64,000 nucleotides of DNA, taken from the NCBI GenBank assembly GCA_946894095.1, contig OX335641.1, positions 10,248,501-10,312,500 of the forward strand. The letters are read 5' to 3'. Positions 18,028 through 29,568 of the stretch are shown piece by piece (within the stretch, counting starts at the first letter, position 1; each line of letters begins with the position of its first letter). The translations under genes and the position numbers were made by a program. The notes below the pieces were generated by a model. It saw nothing but the letters and a program-made list of their open reading frames with translations, made no database searches and was not told where the DNA came from. The DNA is from Incurvaria masculella. Taxonomy: Eukaryota; Arthropoda; Insecta; Lepidoptera; Incurvariidae.

Positions 18028-18553
18028 ACAAATATATTGCCAGCAGCAAAAAAGAAATGCCTTCAGTTGTGGAAGGAACATTTTGATGCAAGGTCGCTAG
18101 AAAAGGAAATTCGGTATAGAACTATGCAGAGTGAGCCCCCCCAAATACTTTGGTTCAATAATGTAAAATTAAAGAGGAAATATTTAGTTCTTGCCTTTCG
18201 GTTGCGTTCCAGCCACATTCCGCTTAACAAGTTTGCACATCTGATGAGGAAGGTAACATCACCAAACTGTGACGTCTGTGGAGTACCTGAGGATGTGTAT
18301 CATATTTTGGCGGAGTGTGTGCGGGGCGCGGCCGGGAGGAAAGTGCTAAATATGAGTAATTTGAATATCGGCAACTATCAGACCATTTTAAGTCTGCCAG
18401 CTTCGGAAAAGGCAATTAGAATTTATCATTTTGTTAATATAGTTTTAAGTAGAAGATCTTAACTTGTATTAGACCTAAGTTACAGCAAAGACCTAACAGG
18501 GCTGACATGGTCACTTCGTGTACCCAAGCCCTTTTAATAAAGATAAAAAAAAA
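18028..18553 (+). pseudogene. LINE 3' end: C-terminal zinc-knuckle region of a non-LTR retrotransposon protein
   Basis: The open frame at 18037-18462 encodes KRKYLVLAFRLRSSHIPLNK and then a CDVCGVPEDVYHILAEC knuckle. This Cys-x2-Cys-x7-8-His-x4-Cys pattern is found after the RNase H/RT region of I- and R1-like LINEs. A stop, a short 3' UTR and an AATAAAG-A-rich tail follow (18535-18553). The copy is 5'-truncated, as usual for LINEs. A SINE begins right after the tail. Confidence 0.7.
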
Positions 18554-18873
18554 ATCACTTTCCTTTTCTTTCCGAGTTGGACAAATGCATTTCGTCACGA
18601 GTGCGAACTGTTCCATGGTTTAGAGTCTATGTAAACGGTACCCCTTTCGATACTAGGTAGCAGTGTTACCTAATCCCGCCCGGGTTGGTACCATTGCCTT
18701 GGATAAAAATGTGGTCGAAGTAGCAATGAAAAATTGTCGTAGTTTTTTATCCAGTTCAAGGAAGCCGTGCGGTACAGTCCTGGCATGGCACCTAATCCTT
18801 CGGGAATGCGGTTGGACTAATATCATCATAGTAGGTGCGACATTAAGCCCTCCATGTCTGGTCACAAAAAAAT
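18554..18873 (+). mobile_element. SINE, head missing
   Basis: It begins in the body (ctttccgagttggacaaatg) directly after the LINE tail. It carries ggttggtaccattgccttgg, ccagttcaaggaagccgtgc and ggtcctggcatggcacctaa, and ends ccatgtctggtcacaaaaaa. The direct abutment suggests insertion into, or a joint with, the LINE poly(A). Confidence 0.7.
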
Positions 18874-19013
18874 ATGCCTGTTATCTTTAATAGTAACCAA
18901 ATAATACATTCGCAACTAACTTTTGGATATTGGAACTGTAAGACTGTTTTGTGTTTGTTGACCTGTCTGATAGGTGGACTCGCTTAGTTCATGAATTAAC
19001 TCGTAAGCGGTAT

Positions 19014-19256
19014 ACAAAAAAACCTGCCAAGTACAAGTCAGATATTTTTTGTCTGGGGCTCCCCTTTAATTTTTATTATTCTTATATTTTACCTACTTTT
19101 TTGTTATAGCGGCAAAATAAAAACACACTCTGAAAATTTCAGCTGCCTACCTATTACGGTTCATGATATACAGCCCTGTGACGGACGGACGGATGGACGG
19201 ACGGACAGCGGAGGCGTAGTAATAGGGTTCGGTTAGTACCCGTTGGTTACGAAACC
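19014..19256 (-). repeat. GGGTTCCGTACC-type dispersed repeat
   Basis: This is an inverted copy: ccaagtacaagtcagat end, tgttatagcggcaaaataaa, tacggttcatgatatacagc, a (ggac)n-like run at 19181-19208, and tagtaatagggttcgg. The ggac run is the family's internal microsatellite. Confidence 0.7.
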
Positions 19257-19539
19257 CAACCAACAACATTTTCATAGAGGTCACAAATTGTATTTGTATT
19301 TATTGCTTTTTTGTACGCAGTCGGATCTGAAACGCGCTGTTTGGTCATCCGACTTGCATGGACGAACGGTTCAGTCGATCAAATATCAATATGGTTCATA
19401 TATTCTATAGGAAGCTCCAACGAGATAATGCCTATTTTAAGATGTATTTTAGTACATATTATCATCCACTGACTATTAAAAATATGGGCATATGTCAGTG
19501 TTGAAGAAATATTCTTTCTTGCTAAATGAGCTCAACGCA

Positions 19540-19910
19540 GCGGGTTCACACATTGCCCACAATTGGCCACCGAGATCTTGTGATTTAACACCTTGCGACT
19601 TCTTCCTTTGGGGCCACGAGAAAAAAAAAGGTCTACGCCAATAGCCCAGCGTCGATTCAAGACCTCAAAGATGGAATTCGTGAGGCTATCGAGGACATAG
19701 GCCAGCCACTTTGCGATTTGGTTATGGAAAATTTCATGAAAAGGATATGGTCCTGTAAGCTTGGTCGTGGTGGTCATTTGCCTGATGTTATTTTCGACTA
19801 TTAACGGCATACCTTCTCCTTTATCATGAAATAAAAATCCGATCATTTATATTAAAAAATGGCATTTTTCTTTGTATATCAAAATAACACCTCTTATTGG
19901 AAAACCCTAT
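19540..19910 (+). pseudogene. mariner transposase 3' remnant
   Basis: The plus strand encodes WPPRSCDLTPCDFFLWGHEK, the hallmark last catalytic block of mariner transposases (usually Leu-Asp in place of the Cys-Asp seen here). Frameshifts follow, then a recognisable end (MENFMKR, GRGGHLPDVIFDY). The 3' flank ends ggaaaacccta, like a mariner terminal repeat. All upstream catalytic regions are absent, so it is inactive. Confidence 0.75.
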
Positions 19911-20515
19911 ATATCAAATTAGTATGGATGGACGGTTTAATTGCAGATCTTCAGTGTATGAGCTCCTGTTTTTATCGTGAGAATTTTAGCATTATCCGAA
20001 TTATATTTTAGATTTCCCGCCAAAAATGAGGACGCGAAAGGAAAATGTTTGAATGAATAGATTATTAAATGAAACCTTGTAAAAAGGTAAGTGAGAAACG
20101 GATAATCTGCCTTACTGAATCATGATGGCTGTAATAATGTGTTTGTAATATATTTTAATTAAAAAATAATAATTTTCGCAAGGAAAAAGTTCCTGGTATC
20201 TACCTACCAGAGTTGAATTTTTTTTCTTTTTTTGCTTATATCGTGTGGAGCGATGATAAAATCATAAATATAAGAAAATAATTATATATTTTACTTGATA
20301 ATCATATTTTCCTATATTTCCTTAATTACTAGCTGATAAAACATGAAAAAAACTCGTAAAAATGCCTATATCTATCGATATTACCTAAAGTACAATGTAA
20401 CAAAAAAACATGTTTATGCTTCTTTATCTGCATTAGAACTTCCTTTTTCATCTAAGATTAGAACACGATAGAAGAGGAAAATAATATTGACCAACGGTTC
20501 CATGCAGATTGACAC
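19911..20515. other. unassigned intergenic sequence
   Basis: Very AT-rich; nothing supported. Confidence 0.35.
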
Positions 20516-20544
20516 GTGCGTCGTTGTAATATAGTTTTGTTAAC

Positions 20545-20640
20545 TTACACGGTTTTCCGGTGTGATGCCGCGCTTGGCCGATACGTTTCGTCTCCCACGA
20601 CGGAGATAGGTACCGTCAGCACCTTAGATGAAAGTCAGCA
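20545..20640 (-). other. possible orphan exon
   Basis: On the minus strand, acceptor-like ttcatctaag is followed by an open 70-80 bp block (VLTVPISVVGDETYRPSAAS, then HRKTV) and a strong donor-like GT|GTAAGT. It has good splice-site shape and higher GC than its surroundings. I recognise no family. It could equally be part of a repeat, because a gacgaaacgt motif also occurs in the foldback element at 1472-1633. Confidence 0.2.
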
Positions 20641-20716
20641 CCACTTCATTGTCCTGGAGTTCCGTCTGACAGCCCGGCTCGTGACAGCTCGTCAAACGGC
20701 CACTACTGTCAAATGA

Positions 20717-22257
20717 GAAGTTTTCAAAATATTAATGATAGAAGCGAAGGTTCTACACATATTTCGGTTATAATAAATTTTAGTGGAACATTTTTAACTA
20801 TATTAAAAGATATGTGTACTTATAAAATATTGTATAGGTTTCCGAATATTATCGGTGACAATAGCGTTTAAACAGGATGTTAACGGAGGGATGGTCCAAA
20901 AGATAACCAAATATTCCCTGGCGTGCTAGGAGCAAAAAAGATTTTTCTGTACAACTCAAAAAAATTCGCCCTTTTCATACATTTTGACATTATCATCACA
21001 CAACCTAGCCTAACGTTGATGCTTCCTCCAATAGTTAGATTAGTAAAGTTTAATACTTATAATAATACAATATTCTGATAACAATATTCGTGTTTACCGA
21101 CACATCTATGATTTTCGACTTACGCGTGCTCAAGTCAAAACAACACAAGCGGCGGAGGCGGCGGCGGCGGCGCGGTGGCGCGGCAGCGCGAGCGCATGAT
21201 AGAAACGTGCACTGCGTGTGCTCGAGGTTTCACACGAGTTCATGAGCGAGTTCTGTTCAAATTGATTCACTTTCGCATCGAGTCTAGTTATCGCGGGGCC
21301 TTTTCATTAAACAGCAGTATGTATTTTCTTAGTTTGCTTTGCACATTTTTGTTACATATTTCCCATATAAATTGATGAAAACAGCAAAGGAATTCCCCGT
21401 GATATGTGAAGATCATTACTGCTTGAACCTACGAATGCATATATGTTATGTTGTGACATGTATCTTGCTTTTGTTACTCTGAGGCAACAAAGGGGACCAC
21501 GAAGGGGGGGGGGGGGGGGGGCGAAATTCCATATATAGACTTCCCGCCCCAACCTGGGCCATCTCATTTCATTTTATTTATATAAACTTTTTAGTAATCA
21601 AACTACACCAAGCTACGTCAACAAAGTTGCTTACACAATAATTAATACTCAATAATCTTACAAGTATTATCTGGTGTAAAAACGCATCTCAACGGCAAAT
21701 CTACCCTAATGTTGAACCTTCTAACCAGATAGCTCTCTCCAATCGCTTTCTAGCCTGTGATTGTGTGATGACGTGTATGTGTGTGATGATGTATGTTTGT
21801 GTGTAATTGAGAGCATTTAGCAGCGAACAGTGATCGGTGTCAAGTCTGTGGGCGGTCTCCGTCCGTCTGTCCGTGGGAACTGTGGCGGTGGGGGCTGAGG
21901 TGACGACGGACGAAGAAAGTGCTAAAATGTATTGCTCTCCTGTTTGCATTTATTTCAATGGGTATTGAACGGTAGATGCAGTCACATCGTTGTGCGTTGG
22001 CTGTTTATTAGAAAAACTAGCACAAGATAGTCAGCACTTTAGTAATTGTTTATTGTTTATTCATCGTCCACAGGCAGCATACTGCACTCGGATTTGTCAT
22101 ATTTTATCATTAGCCAGTTCAGCATTCAAGGCGAAGAACTGGCAAGAAACTTCGGGAGTTCTGGGAGTAGCTATCAAGAGTTCTGCACTTCAGGAGGAGC
22201 TCGGTTGGCTAAGCGGCTGCCAAATGGATTGTCCACCTGGCGGGGTAAAAAATACTT
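20717..22257. other. intergenic stretch with low-complexity tracts
   Basis: A (GGC)n-rich CpG patch lies at 21149-21190, a run of about 17 G at 21507-21522 and GT-rich simple repeats near 21775-21805. No gene is supported. Confidence 0.45.
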
Positions 22258-23010
22258 CATCTTTCAAATTCAAATTCAAATAGTTTATTCAGCCACAACA
22301 CACGAAAATACATAGGACACCAATTAATCAAGCAAAGAAAAAAGTAACACAAGTTATATTCACTGTACAATTATCATTTAGACCTCGAGGGTTATATTGT
22401 GTTGCACTGAAAGGGTATGCTCTCAGCTGGTACGCAGCAAACGCTGCGAAGCTGGTTTTCAGCGCATCCTTTTCCAAACTCCTTTAACACATGAGTAGCG
22501 GGTGTGTGTGTGTGTGTGTGTGTGAGGGTGTGTAGAAGAGTGTCAATGAGAGAAGGTGTGATTGGGAATGAGAGCGTGTGTGTGCGTGTAAATGAGGAAG
22601 GAGCAAATTAAATATTGTCAAAAGTTAAAAGGTATGTAGGCATTAACTTTTTTGTCTGGTCATAATATGATCCCTAACTATTTTTTTAAAAAATATTTTT
22701 GACTGGGTCTGGCGAGCTGGGGGAGGAAGATCATTCCAGCACTTGGTAGCCGAATACCTAAAACTTCCTCTAAACTTAACTAGCTTATGCGACGGAATAA
22801 TGAGGAGTTGGTTACGTTTCCGAGTGTCTTGCTTGTGTACGTCGCAGAACCAGTTAAGTTTTTTTCGCAGGTACTCTGGCGTCTCATGCTTGACCACCTC
22901 AAAAAGCAGAGCCGCCAAGTGCAGCTCTTCACTTCAAACATCATTGTTTCAATTCGATTCTTGCCTACATTTCTGGACGGTTTCCAAAATGCGCATTGAA
23001 AAGAAACTTG
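22258..23010 (-). pseudogene. 5'-truncated LINE (CR1/Jockey-like) with C-terminal ORF
   Basis: The minus-strand frame 22918-22643 encodes a LINE C-terminus (VKFRGSFRYSATKCWNDLPP near its end, the FRxSFxYxAxxxWNxLP signature). It is followed by a 3' UTR with a (GT)n tract at 22501-22523 and a TTTGAA-type repeated tail at 22258-22285. Upstream residues continue to about 23000 in shifted frames. Inactive. Confidence 0.7.
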
Positions 23011-23039
23011 CCAGGTGATAAAATATCTTGACAATTCAC

Positions 23040-23295
23040 GCCGACCTCACCGCATTTGATATCCGTCGGGCGGGCGGGCGGCGCAGTGTGTGGGGTGATA
23101 CCACGGAGATCGCACCTCTTACTTTTACGATGCCGGCGGATGTCTGCCGTCGCCGGCCGACGATCCAGTTTGCTGGCCGTGGGAACCGAGCGGCGCGGCG
23201 GCGGCCGGCCGGTTGGACGAGGAAAAGGCAGCGAAAACCGAGCGGCAGCTCAGCAGTACGATGACGGAGCAGAACTTTGTATCTCAAGATAAAAG
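23040..23295 (+). other. possible promoter/first exon of an unidentified gene
   Basis: A CpG-rich island (23060-23250) precedes ATG at 23260, a 13-codon open stretch, MTEQNFVSQDKRE, and a strong donor (GA|GTGAGT, about 23297). This is the shape of an insect first coding exon. No following exon could be found in the window, and I recognise no family. This stays a hypothesis. Confidence 0.25.
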
Positions 23296-23299
23296 AGAG

Positions 23300-24340
23300 T
23301 GAGTGGAGATGGCTGTTGCCTGATACTGTTTCTAAGAACTCAATGCCCGAAGTTGGAGATAAAGATCGAATGAAAAATCTTAATATGGTGACCAACCGAC
23401 TATTAAGGATGTAATAATGTTTTCGATTGGGTCTGGTTTCATAAGGGTATTGGGGTCACAATGGCGGGCGCCGCACGCACACAAATTAACTGTAGGCAGT
23501 AACTAACAAACATATTTGGTTTTGAAAATATACTTGGTTCTCAAATATATATAATAGATTTTGAAACAAAGCACGTATTTTGGTCCACAGCGCGGATGTT
23601 CGACGAAAGAGACACACCAAGTCCGACACTATGGAGCTTGCTCTCAAGAGACACCGACACGTCCCAATGAAAACGTTACATTCAGCTTTTATGCGATAGT
23701 TTCCGAGATGCCTTTCCCAATTTTTTTAAAATTTATATTCATTATTACATTGACTCGATGCAACTTCTGACTGTATTGAACTAGACGAGGCCTCTTCACA
23801 CAACATAATTAGACTACTACAGTCGTATTCAGAATGAACTTTCTAAATTTCATACACGGATTATCAACGGAATAACCACACAAAATGCAATTTCGTTCGG
23901 AGATAATCCGCGTATTATTGCATACTTATGTATGGTATAGCTAAGTATATCAACTCGATACTGCGCCATACCGTGCATCTCGTTATATCAAAATGTATTT
24001 GAAGACGAACAAAAGCTCTTCTATTATCGCAATTATATCATGGAGTACATCTTCCATGTAACAAATCGTAAATAAAACTTGAAAGGATTGACAGTTTAGA
24101 CGTTTTTAGGGTTTTCTTCCCAATTTGCTTATGCAGAAATATCGCCACTTCCTAAAGTGCAATTTACAGGACTATTTTGTACTTGGCATCAAAAGTACGA
24201 ATTACCATAGTACTCAGCTATGAAAGAAAGAGAGAGGTAAGGGTGGTGCCCTTGGTAGGTTCCGTACTCTGGGTTCTTTGTAACTATAGTTAGATTCCTA
24301 TTTAATTTGTGCGCAAAGAAAGGCGAAATTAATGCTAAAA
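23300..24340. other. intergenic stretch with repeat fragments
   Basis: About 23821-23940 begins like the TIR MITE at 16578 (gtcgtattcagaatgaac). About 23990-24110 matches 40920-41050 (gacaaaagctc, atcatggagta, gacgttttta). No coding support. Confidence 0.4.
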
Positions 24341-24344
24341 CGTT

Positions 24345-24603
24345 GTTTGTGTTTTTATTACTAAGCCTCCGCTGTCCGTCCGTCCGTCTGTCACAGGGCT
24401 GTATCTCATGAACCGTAATAGGTAGGAAGCTGAATTTTTCACAGTGTATTTATTTTGCCGCTATAACAACAAATAAGTAAAATAAAAAAAAAGTAAAAAT
24501 TAAAGGGGGGCCCCATACAAAGAACGTGATTTTTTTTGTGTTCAATCTTGTACGATGGTACGGAACCCTTCTCGTGCGAGTCCGACCCGCACTTGGCCGG
24601 TTT
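24345..24603 (+). repeat. GGGTTCCGTACC-type dispersed repeat
   Basis: It contains actaagcctccgctgtccgt, a (cgtc)n run, catgaaccgtaataggtagg and tttattttgccgctataaca, and the closing hairpin gtgcgagtccgacccgcac. Its 5' gggttccgt hairpin is missing. Confidence 0.75.
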
Positions 24604-24900
24604 TTATGCGAGCACTGCTACATTGAACTAGATGGAAACACGGACATTTTTTTATTGCCGCTTCGACCATCTTTTCTTCCAATGCGATGGTACCAACCCG
24701 GGCGGGCTTAAACCCTACCACCTAGTAGGGGAAGGGGACCTACAATTTTATATGGATTCCGAAAGATGGAGCAGCTCGCATTCGTGACGAAATGCACATA
24801 TCCAACTCAAAAGAAAGAAACGGAAGAACGGGGTGAGGATTTGAACCCAGACCTCTGGTATGCTAGGCAAGTCCTTGCGCCACTAGGCTACGAGCCGCTA
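24604..24900 (-). mobile_element. tRNA-derived SINE with intact A and B boxes
   Basis: The minus strand starts agcggctcgtagcctagtgg (A-box region) and has a perfect B box, ggttcaaatcc. The body then runs to ttcaatgtagcagtgctcg, where it abuts the previous repeat. The 3' tail is missing. Confidence 0.8.
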
Positions 24901-26004
24901 AATAAAAACACTGTTGCTGGAAATAAAATGGCTTTGTACTATATTATGGATTAAGGTACGTGCATGTTTGCAGAAGACGAAAGCACAGTTATGCGCTTTA
25001 AAACGTTTTCGCACGAAAGGTCAACACACAGCGGCCGAATTTATTTATAACCGCGCGATGTTGTAAAAGGCGTAAATTCAAGTCTCTTCTCTTAAAATGG
25101 CGTGCACCGTTATCGAATAACTCGTATTTACATAATGGATGGGACGTCTCGCCGCGCCGCGCGCCGCCCGCCGCCGCACGCACGGAGAACATGATATTAC
25201 CAGGTTAAGGGGATTCACGACTGCGCGGTTTTGTTTTCAACTTTTTGGGGGCTGGTGTAAAAGTTGTTAAACGTAACAACATTTCAGAGAATTCTTTAGA
25301 CCCCACTTTAGTACTTGTGCTAAGCATTTAAAATCACAACATTTCAACCAATCATTCATTCGATTTAAAGGCTGCGACTCAAAATTATGACGTTTAGAAG
25401 TGATGGAAGTGGCTCGCTGACTGATTAAATCAAAATCTGAACGGTTCTTAAAAACAATGAAAAGTGTGGACGTAATTTATTCTTATACCCTCGATATTGG
25501 CTGCAGGTTGTCACAGACGGGACAGATATCTATGCTGCGAGCGTCCGCGCAGATATCTGGCGATATCGCTCTTTATAGAAATCAATGGACTACCACACAC
25601 GGCGCAGATTACATATTTTGGATGTGCGAGCATCGGCAGATACCGACCGATATCGGCAGACGCGAAGACTATCTGCGGATGAATACAGGTTGGAACATTT
25701 GAGCAATCGGCCGGCCTATTTTTGAAATTCTTTGCAATCGCTTGCAGTCAGCGATTAGCAATGCAATCGTAAACGCTCGACAACAGCCCATGGCCGCCGG
25801 GCGCTACCAACCAAACGTTATTCAAAAATACGAAACTGCGTTTTTAGCGATCAGAATCGCAAATTGCTGCAGAAATTTGCCATTCTGATCAGCAGATCTG
25901 ATTATCAGCAGCAGCAATTAGGCAAACGCGAAAAACCAAGCAATTTCTATCTAAATTCATTTAAAACTTATCTATTCGGCATAGTTGCTGGCGACTTGCA
26001 GGTC
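24901..26004. other. intergenic stretch
   Basis: A CpG-rich patch at 25144-25186 and a region of repeated gatatc/gcagatat words at 25500-25690 (possibly another foldback repeat) are the only structure seen. No gene supported. Confidence 0.4.
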
Positions 26005-26194
26005 TATTCCTGGCATTCCGTAATCGGGAAAAATGGCTTTCGTAGTGGTTTTCAAAGCAATTTTCTTGATGAAAATATTCCGGAGCCTAGTTTTTTTTAT
26101 TAATCAAGGTTTTCCGTTGAAAAACTCGCTTTGAAAATCGCTATAAAGGCGGTATTCTAGACTCAGGATTCCTGATTAATGAATGCCAGGAATA
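26005..26194. mobile_element. 190-bp TIR MITE
   Basis: tattcctggcattc at the left end is the exact complement of gaatgccaggaata at the right end. Internal arms also pair (ggttttcaaagc / gctttgaaaatc). It is the same family as 14799-14992. Confidence 0.75.
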
Positions 26195-27420
26195 GAACTG
26201 TTGATAGCTAACGTTTAAGACGGATCTTGCTCCGGTTCCGCGTTCCACCTCGGGGAGGTGGAGCAAAAAGGAGTGTGTCCGACCGAACGTTCCATCGTCA
26301 CCGAAAATGGCCGAGGTAGGCAGGTACACGGAACTGTCATTCTGTTAGCCCAAACGTAGCCTACGTAGGTAGTACCGAAGCGGCCAGCCTCGGTGCTACG
26401 TGGGCGATGTTCACTTGCCCTGATACATAGGTATCAGGATAAATTAATTTATTTTTTTTATATTTTGTATGCATGACTAGATGAAATAAAAAAAAAATGT
26501 CGCCCTTACCTACACACAAAGTCCCGTACTATAATAAACCGGAATTTCATAAACTGGTTTCACAAACAAGAATTCAATGAAATCACTATGATTGCCTATC
26601 TCTCCGTAACAGCCTTCAACATTCTCTCAGGATTGCCAAGATCGGGGTCAAAAAACGTTTCATCCTTGAAATTTATCATGTTTGTGTTCGAAAACGAAAA
26701 GTTTTCTTTCAACGGGCAGTTTTCGATGGACATAGGTTTCTGCAGGAACAACATACCGTACGATGTACAAGAATCTTGTGCGCGGTTTGTCATCGTAAGT
26801 TTGCATTATGTTTGGACGCGTGGCGCGAATTAGTAAAGAATTATGAAAGAATGACCAAACAAATGCGTTTAAACGTACCATGAAAAGGTTTAAAAAGTGC
26901 TTCATAAAATACAGGCAGGCATACTTTTGTTTTATATAACTGAACATAGATCGCTAATACCACACCCACAGTGATAATATTATCCCGTTTAACCCATTCA
27001 ACCTGCTATGTTTGAATGTTTAATATTTGCAGTCAAGGTCCGTAACGCAGGTATAGCGTTAAGTAAATGCATGTGGATATAATTATAAATACTGTGTTAG
27101 TAGGAGGCATTGATTACGGGAAGAGAGACTGTAGGAGAATTCCAAATTATGGGTATACAGCAGGTTGGGAAATTGGTTAAACGCAATACCCGCGAATGGT
27201 ATGTTTTGGTGGTTCGGGTCCAGCTTTGCAGCATATTCGTAAAGTAGTTCTTTTTACAGGGATCTTTATTTAATTAATGTGTCCTTGCTTCACGGTCGGT
27301 TATACATACATACATGTCACATTCCGCGGAATAGGCGACGTACAACACGTCCCTTTGTATGGACAGTATGGACGTAACTCCATGCGGTTCACTAAAAGTT
27401 ACGTGTTTGAACATTGATTA
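26195..27420. other. intergenic stretch with short repeat pieces
   Basis: About 26930-26985 is a SINE tail in minus orientation. 27033-27098 (gcagtcaaggtccgtaacgc, aaatactgtg) recurs at 63936-64000 at the right edge of the window. No coding support; open frames near 26590-26950 overlap on both strands without homology. Confidence 0.45.
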
Positions 27421-27421
27421 A

Positions 27422-28335
27422 AGGATGAACCACGCTAGACCTGCGCCGGGCGCGGGCACCGGGAGACCCGGGCGGAACGTGCGCCGTACGGGATTTGTAT
27501 GCACGCTACAACGGAGTTGCAACGGCAAGGGGACGGTACGGGGGAGCTGTGGCGCCGCTATCGCCTCCGCCTCCACGCAGGCGGCCGTTCAGTTGACGGC
27601 AATCTATTTCACAATATTACCAAGTTTTGTTTCTTGTTTTTATGTTCATATAAAATATTTTTATTTCGTCTTCGTTTCTCTGCACAAAGTATTTGTTTTT
27701 TAAATTATTTTTATATTTATTATTATGAAATTGTAAATAGTTTGCCAGTTACTGTCACTTACTTAAATAGGCTAGGCTTAAAATCAGCGACTAACATCTG
27801 TTAGTCACATGCTGCATCTAGATCTTTTGTTGCACCTTGTTAATTTAATTTAGGCTATGTACGAGTATATACATGTAATTTTATTCATACTAATTAAGGT
27901 ATTTTTTTTTTGTATAAATGTTATAGTTTTAATCAGCTTATTTGTGCATAGCTTGTAAATTTTGTCACATGATTTTTCTAGATGCAATAATAAACGTTTC
28001 TTATTCCTCTTATTCCTTATTCCTTTTCGCTGGGTGAATTGGCAGTGATTGCCATTATCCTTGATGAAAAAGAATCGGAATGCATTTTCAAAACACGCAC
28101 CGCTCGCCCCCTTGTCTGGCCCGTGTCAGCATAGACACACGGAATTCACGAATAGGACGGCGCGGGAGCGGGGCGGCTCTGGGCAACAATATGCTCGGGC
28201 ATTCGGACACCTGGCGGTTCGGGATGCCTGGGCATTCGGTCGTGCCTGGTGCACTGTGAATGCTTCAGTACATATTGTTTGGAATATTGTTATAACGGGC
28301 CCCGTTCCCGCGCCAGTCTAGCGTGAATCATTCTT
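27422..28335. mobile_element. TIR element (~0.9 kb) carrying a LINE 3' end
   Basis: The left end (accacgctagacctgcgccg) and right end (cgcgccagtctagcgtgaat) form inverted repeats of about 25-30 bp with a few mismatches. GC-rich subterminal regions flank an AT-rich core. The core (about 27600-28023) looks like a LINE 3' UTR ending in AATAATAAACG and a ttattcc-repeat tail, so it was probably inserted into the DNA element. Confidence 0.5.
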
Positions 28336-28758
28336 TACTCATCCGTCTCTTCGTGCAATCGCTACACAATCTCTTAATCACACTCTTGCCTGTTCAACCA
28401 GCGAGTAAACTTTCCATGGGACGAGTTTTATTGTCGCTACGACTATTCATTGCAATGGTACCAATCCGGAGGGGATTTACCGATTAAAATCATTAAATTT
28501 AAATTCAATCAAATAATTGAAATGATAATTATGTTTGCTAATTTGCAGTCGTAATACCTAAAAATATTGTACGAGCGTACATTTCCAATGTTTTTAAAAA
28601 ATGCTCATAAAAAACAAATTATTCAAATTTTTTTCTTATTTGCCCTGGGTAGTCATAAACGGGCTCACTACCTAGTTCCCGCTTGACGTTCAGTTTTGGG
28701 ACATCCTGTAGATCTCGATCTTTTCTTAATATTCCCCCAAACTATGTACATGTTACGA
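28336..28758. other. unassigned intergenic sequence
   Basis: A short minus-strand SINE scrap (28440-28480) is the only recognisable part. Confidence 0.35.
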
Positions 28759-29028
28759 TTAAAGCCTGATGTTGGTTAAAGTATGACTAATATATCTTTC
28801 ATAATATTTACTAACATTTTAACATAACATACCTGTGTCGATTGCACTAATTTTGAGTGCATGGGTAGAGAAATTAAAATTTTTCGTAGAAAAAAAAACC
28901 TTTTTAATTTCTATATATTTTCTTGACATCAACTCTTAATTAGTACACTCAACATGGGTATAAGTGCAGACATCCAATAGACTTGAAGGAAACGAATATT
29001 TCGGACCTTAACCAACATCGGGCTTTAA
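28759..29028. mobile_element. second TTAA-flanked MITE family
   Basis: The left end TTAAAGCCTGATGTTGGTTAA and the right end, complement TTAAAGCCCGATGTTGGTTAA, are inverted with one mismatch in 21. The 270-bp element is AT-rich and non-coding. Its right TTAA (29025-29028) is also the left TTAA of the next MITE. Confidence 0.75.
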
Positions 29029-29568
29029 GGTGGCACTTCCCGGCGGGACTAACTCGTTCGCGGGCACGGTACAACACCGTGCTATTGCGCTCTGAGACCT
29101 TATTTGACCTTCTTTGTTGAAGACATGCAACATGTCCACAAATCAGACAATGCCCATAGTGCTTAATTTGGTAAGATTTACGAAAAATTTTATTACAAAA
29201 CGACTTATAGCTAAAAGTAAATCATGACCGCTGTACTAAAAAATCAAACAAAATCTAAATTGATTATAAATCTTCATGAATCAAGCTAGGTCTGATGACT
29301 AATCATTTCAAGACGTTTTTATTTTATCATTGAGTATTCAACCTCCAAAGTTATTGCATAAAACGCGCGAAAAAATGGAACTTTCGAACCTTATAACTTA
29401 GAAACCAAACACTATTTAACAATGCCAATGCCATCAGACATCTAGTTCGATCAAATAAAGCTGTTTTGAGTATAATTTTGGATCTCTGACAAGAAATATG
29501 CGCATGATCTTCTTTCCACGTTTGTATGGGGAGTTGAGCGGGGGCCTTCCCCCATAATAAAACCTTAA
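29025..29568 (+). mobile_element. TTAA-flanked MITE, copy C
   Basis: The left end TTAAGGTGGCACTTCCCGGCGG and the interior (cgacttatagctaaaagtaa, ttggatctctgacaagaaat) match copies A and B. The right end is degenerate (gcgggggccttccccc before TTAA at 29565-29568). It is more diverged than copies A and B. Confidence 0.75.

Noticed and set aside
21507..21522. Poly-G run as a G-quadruplex signal
   Set aside because: A single homopolymer without separated G-tracts; more likely slippage or an assembly artefact.
22501..22523. (GT)n tract as a regulatory or CRISPR-like repeat
   Set aside because: A simple microsatellite in a LINE 3' UTR; no spacers.
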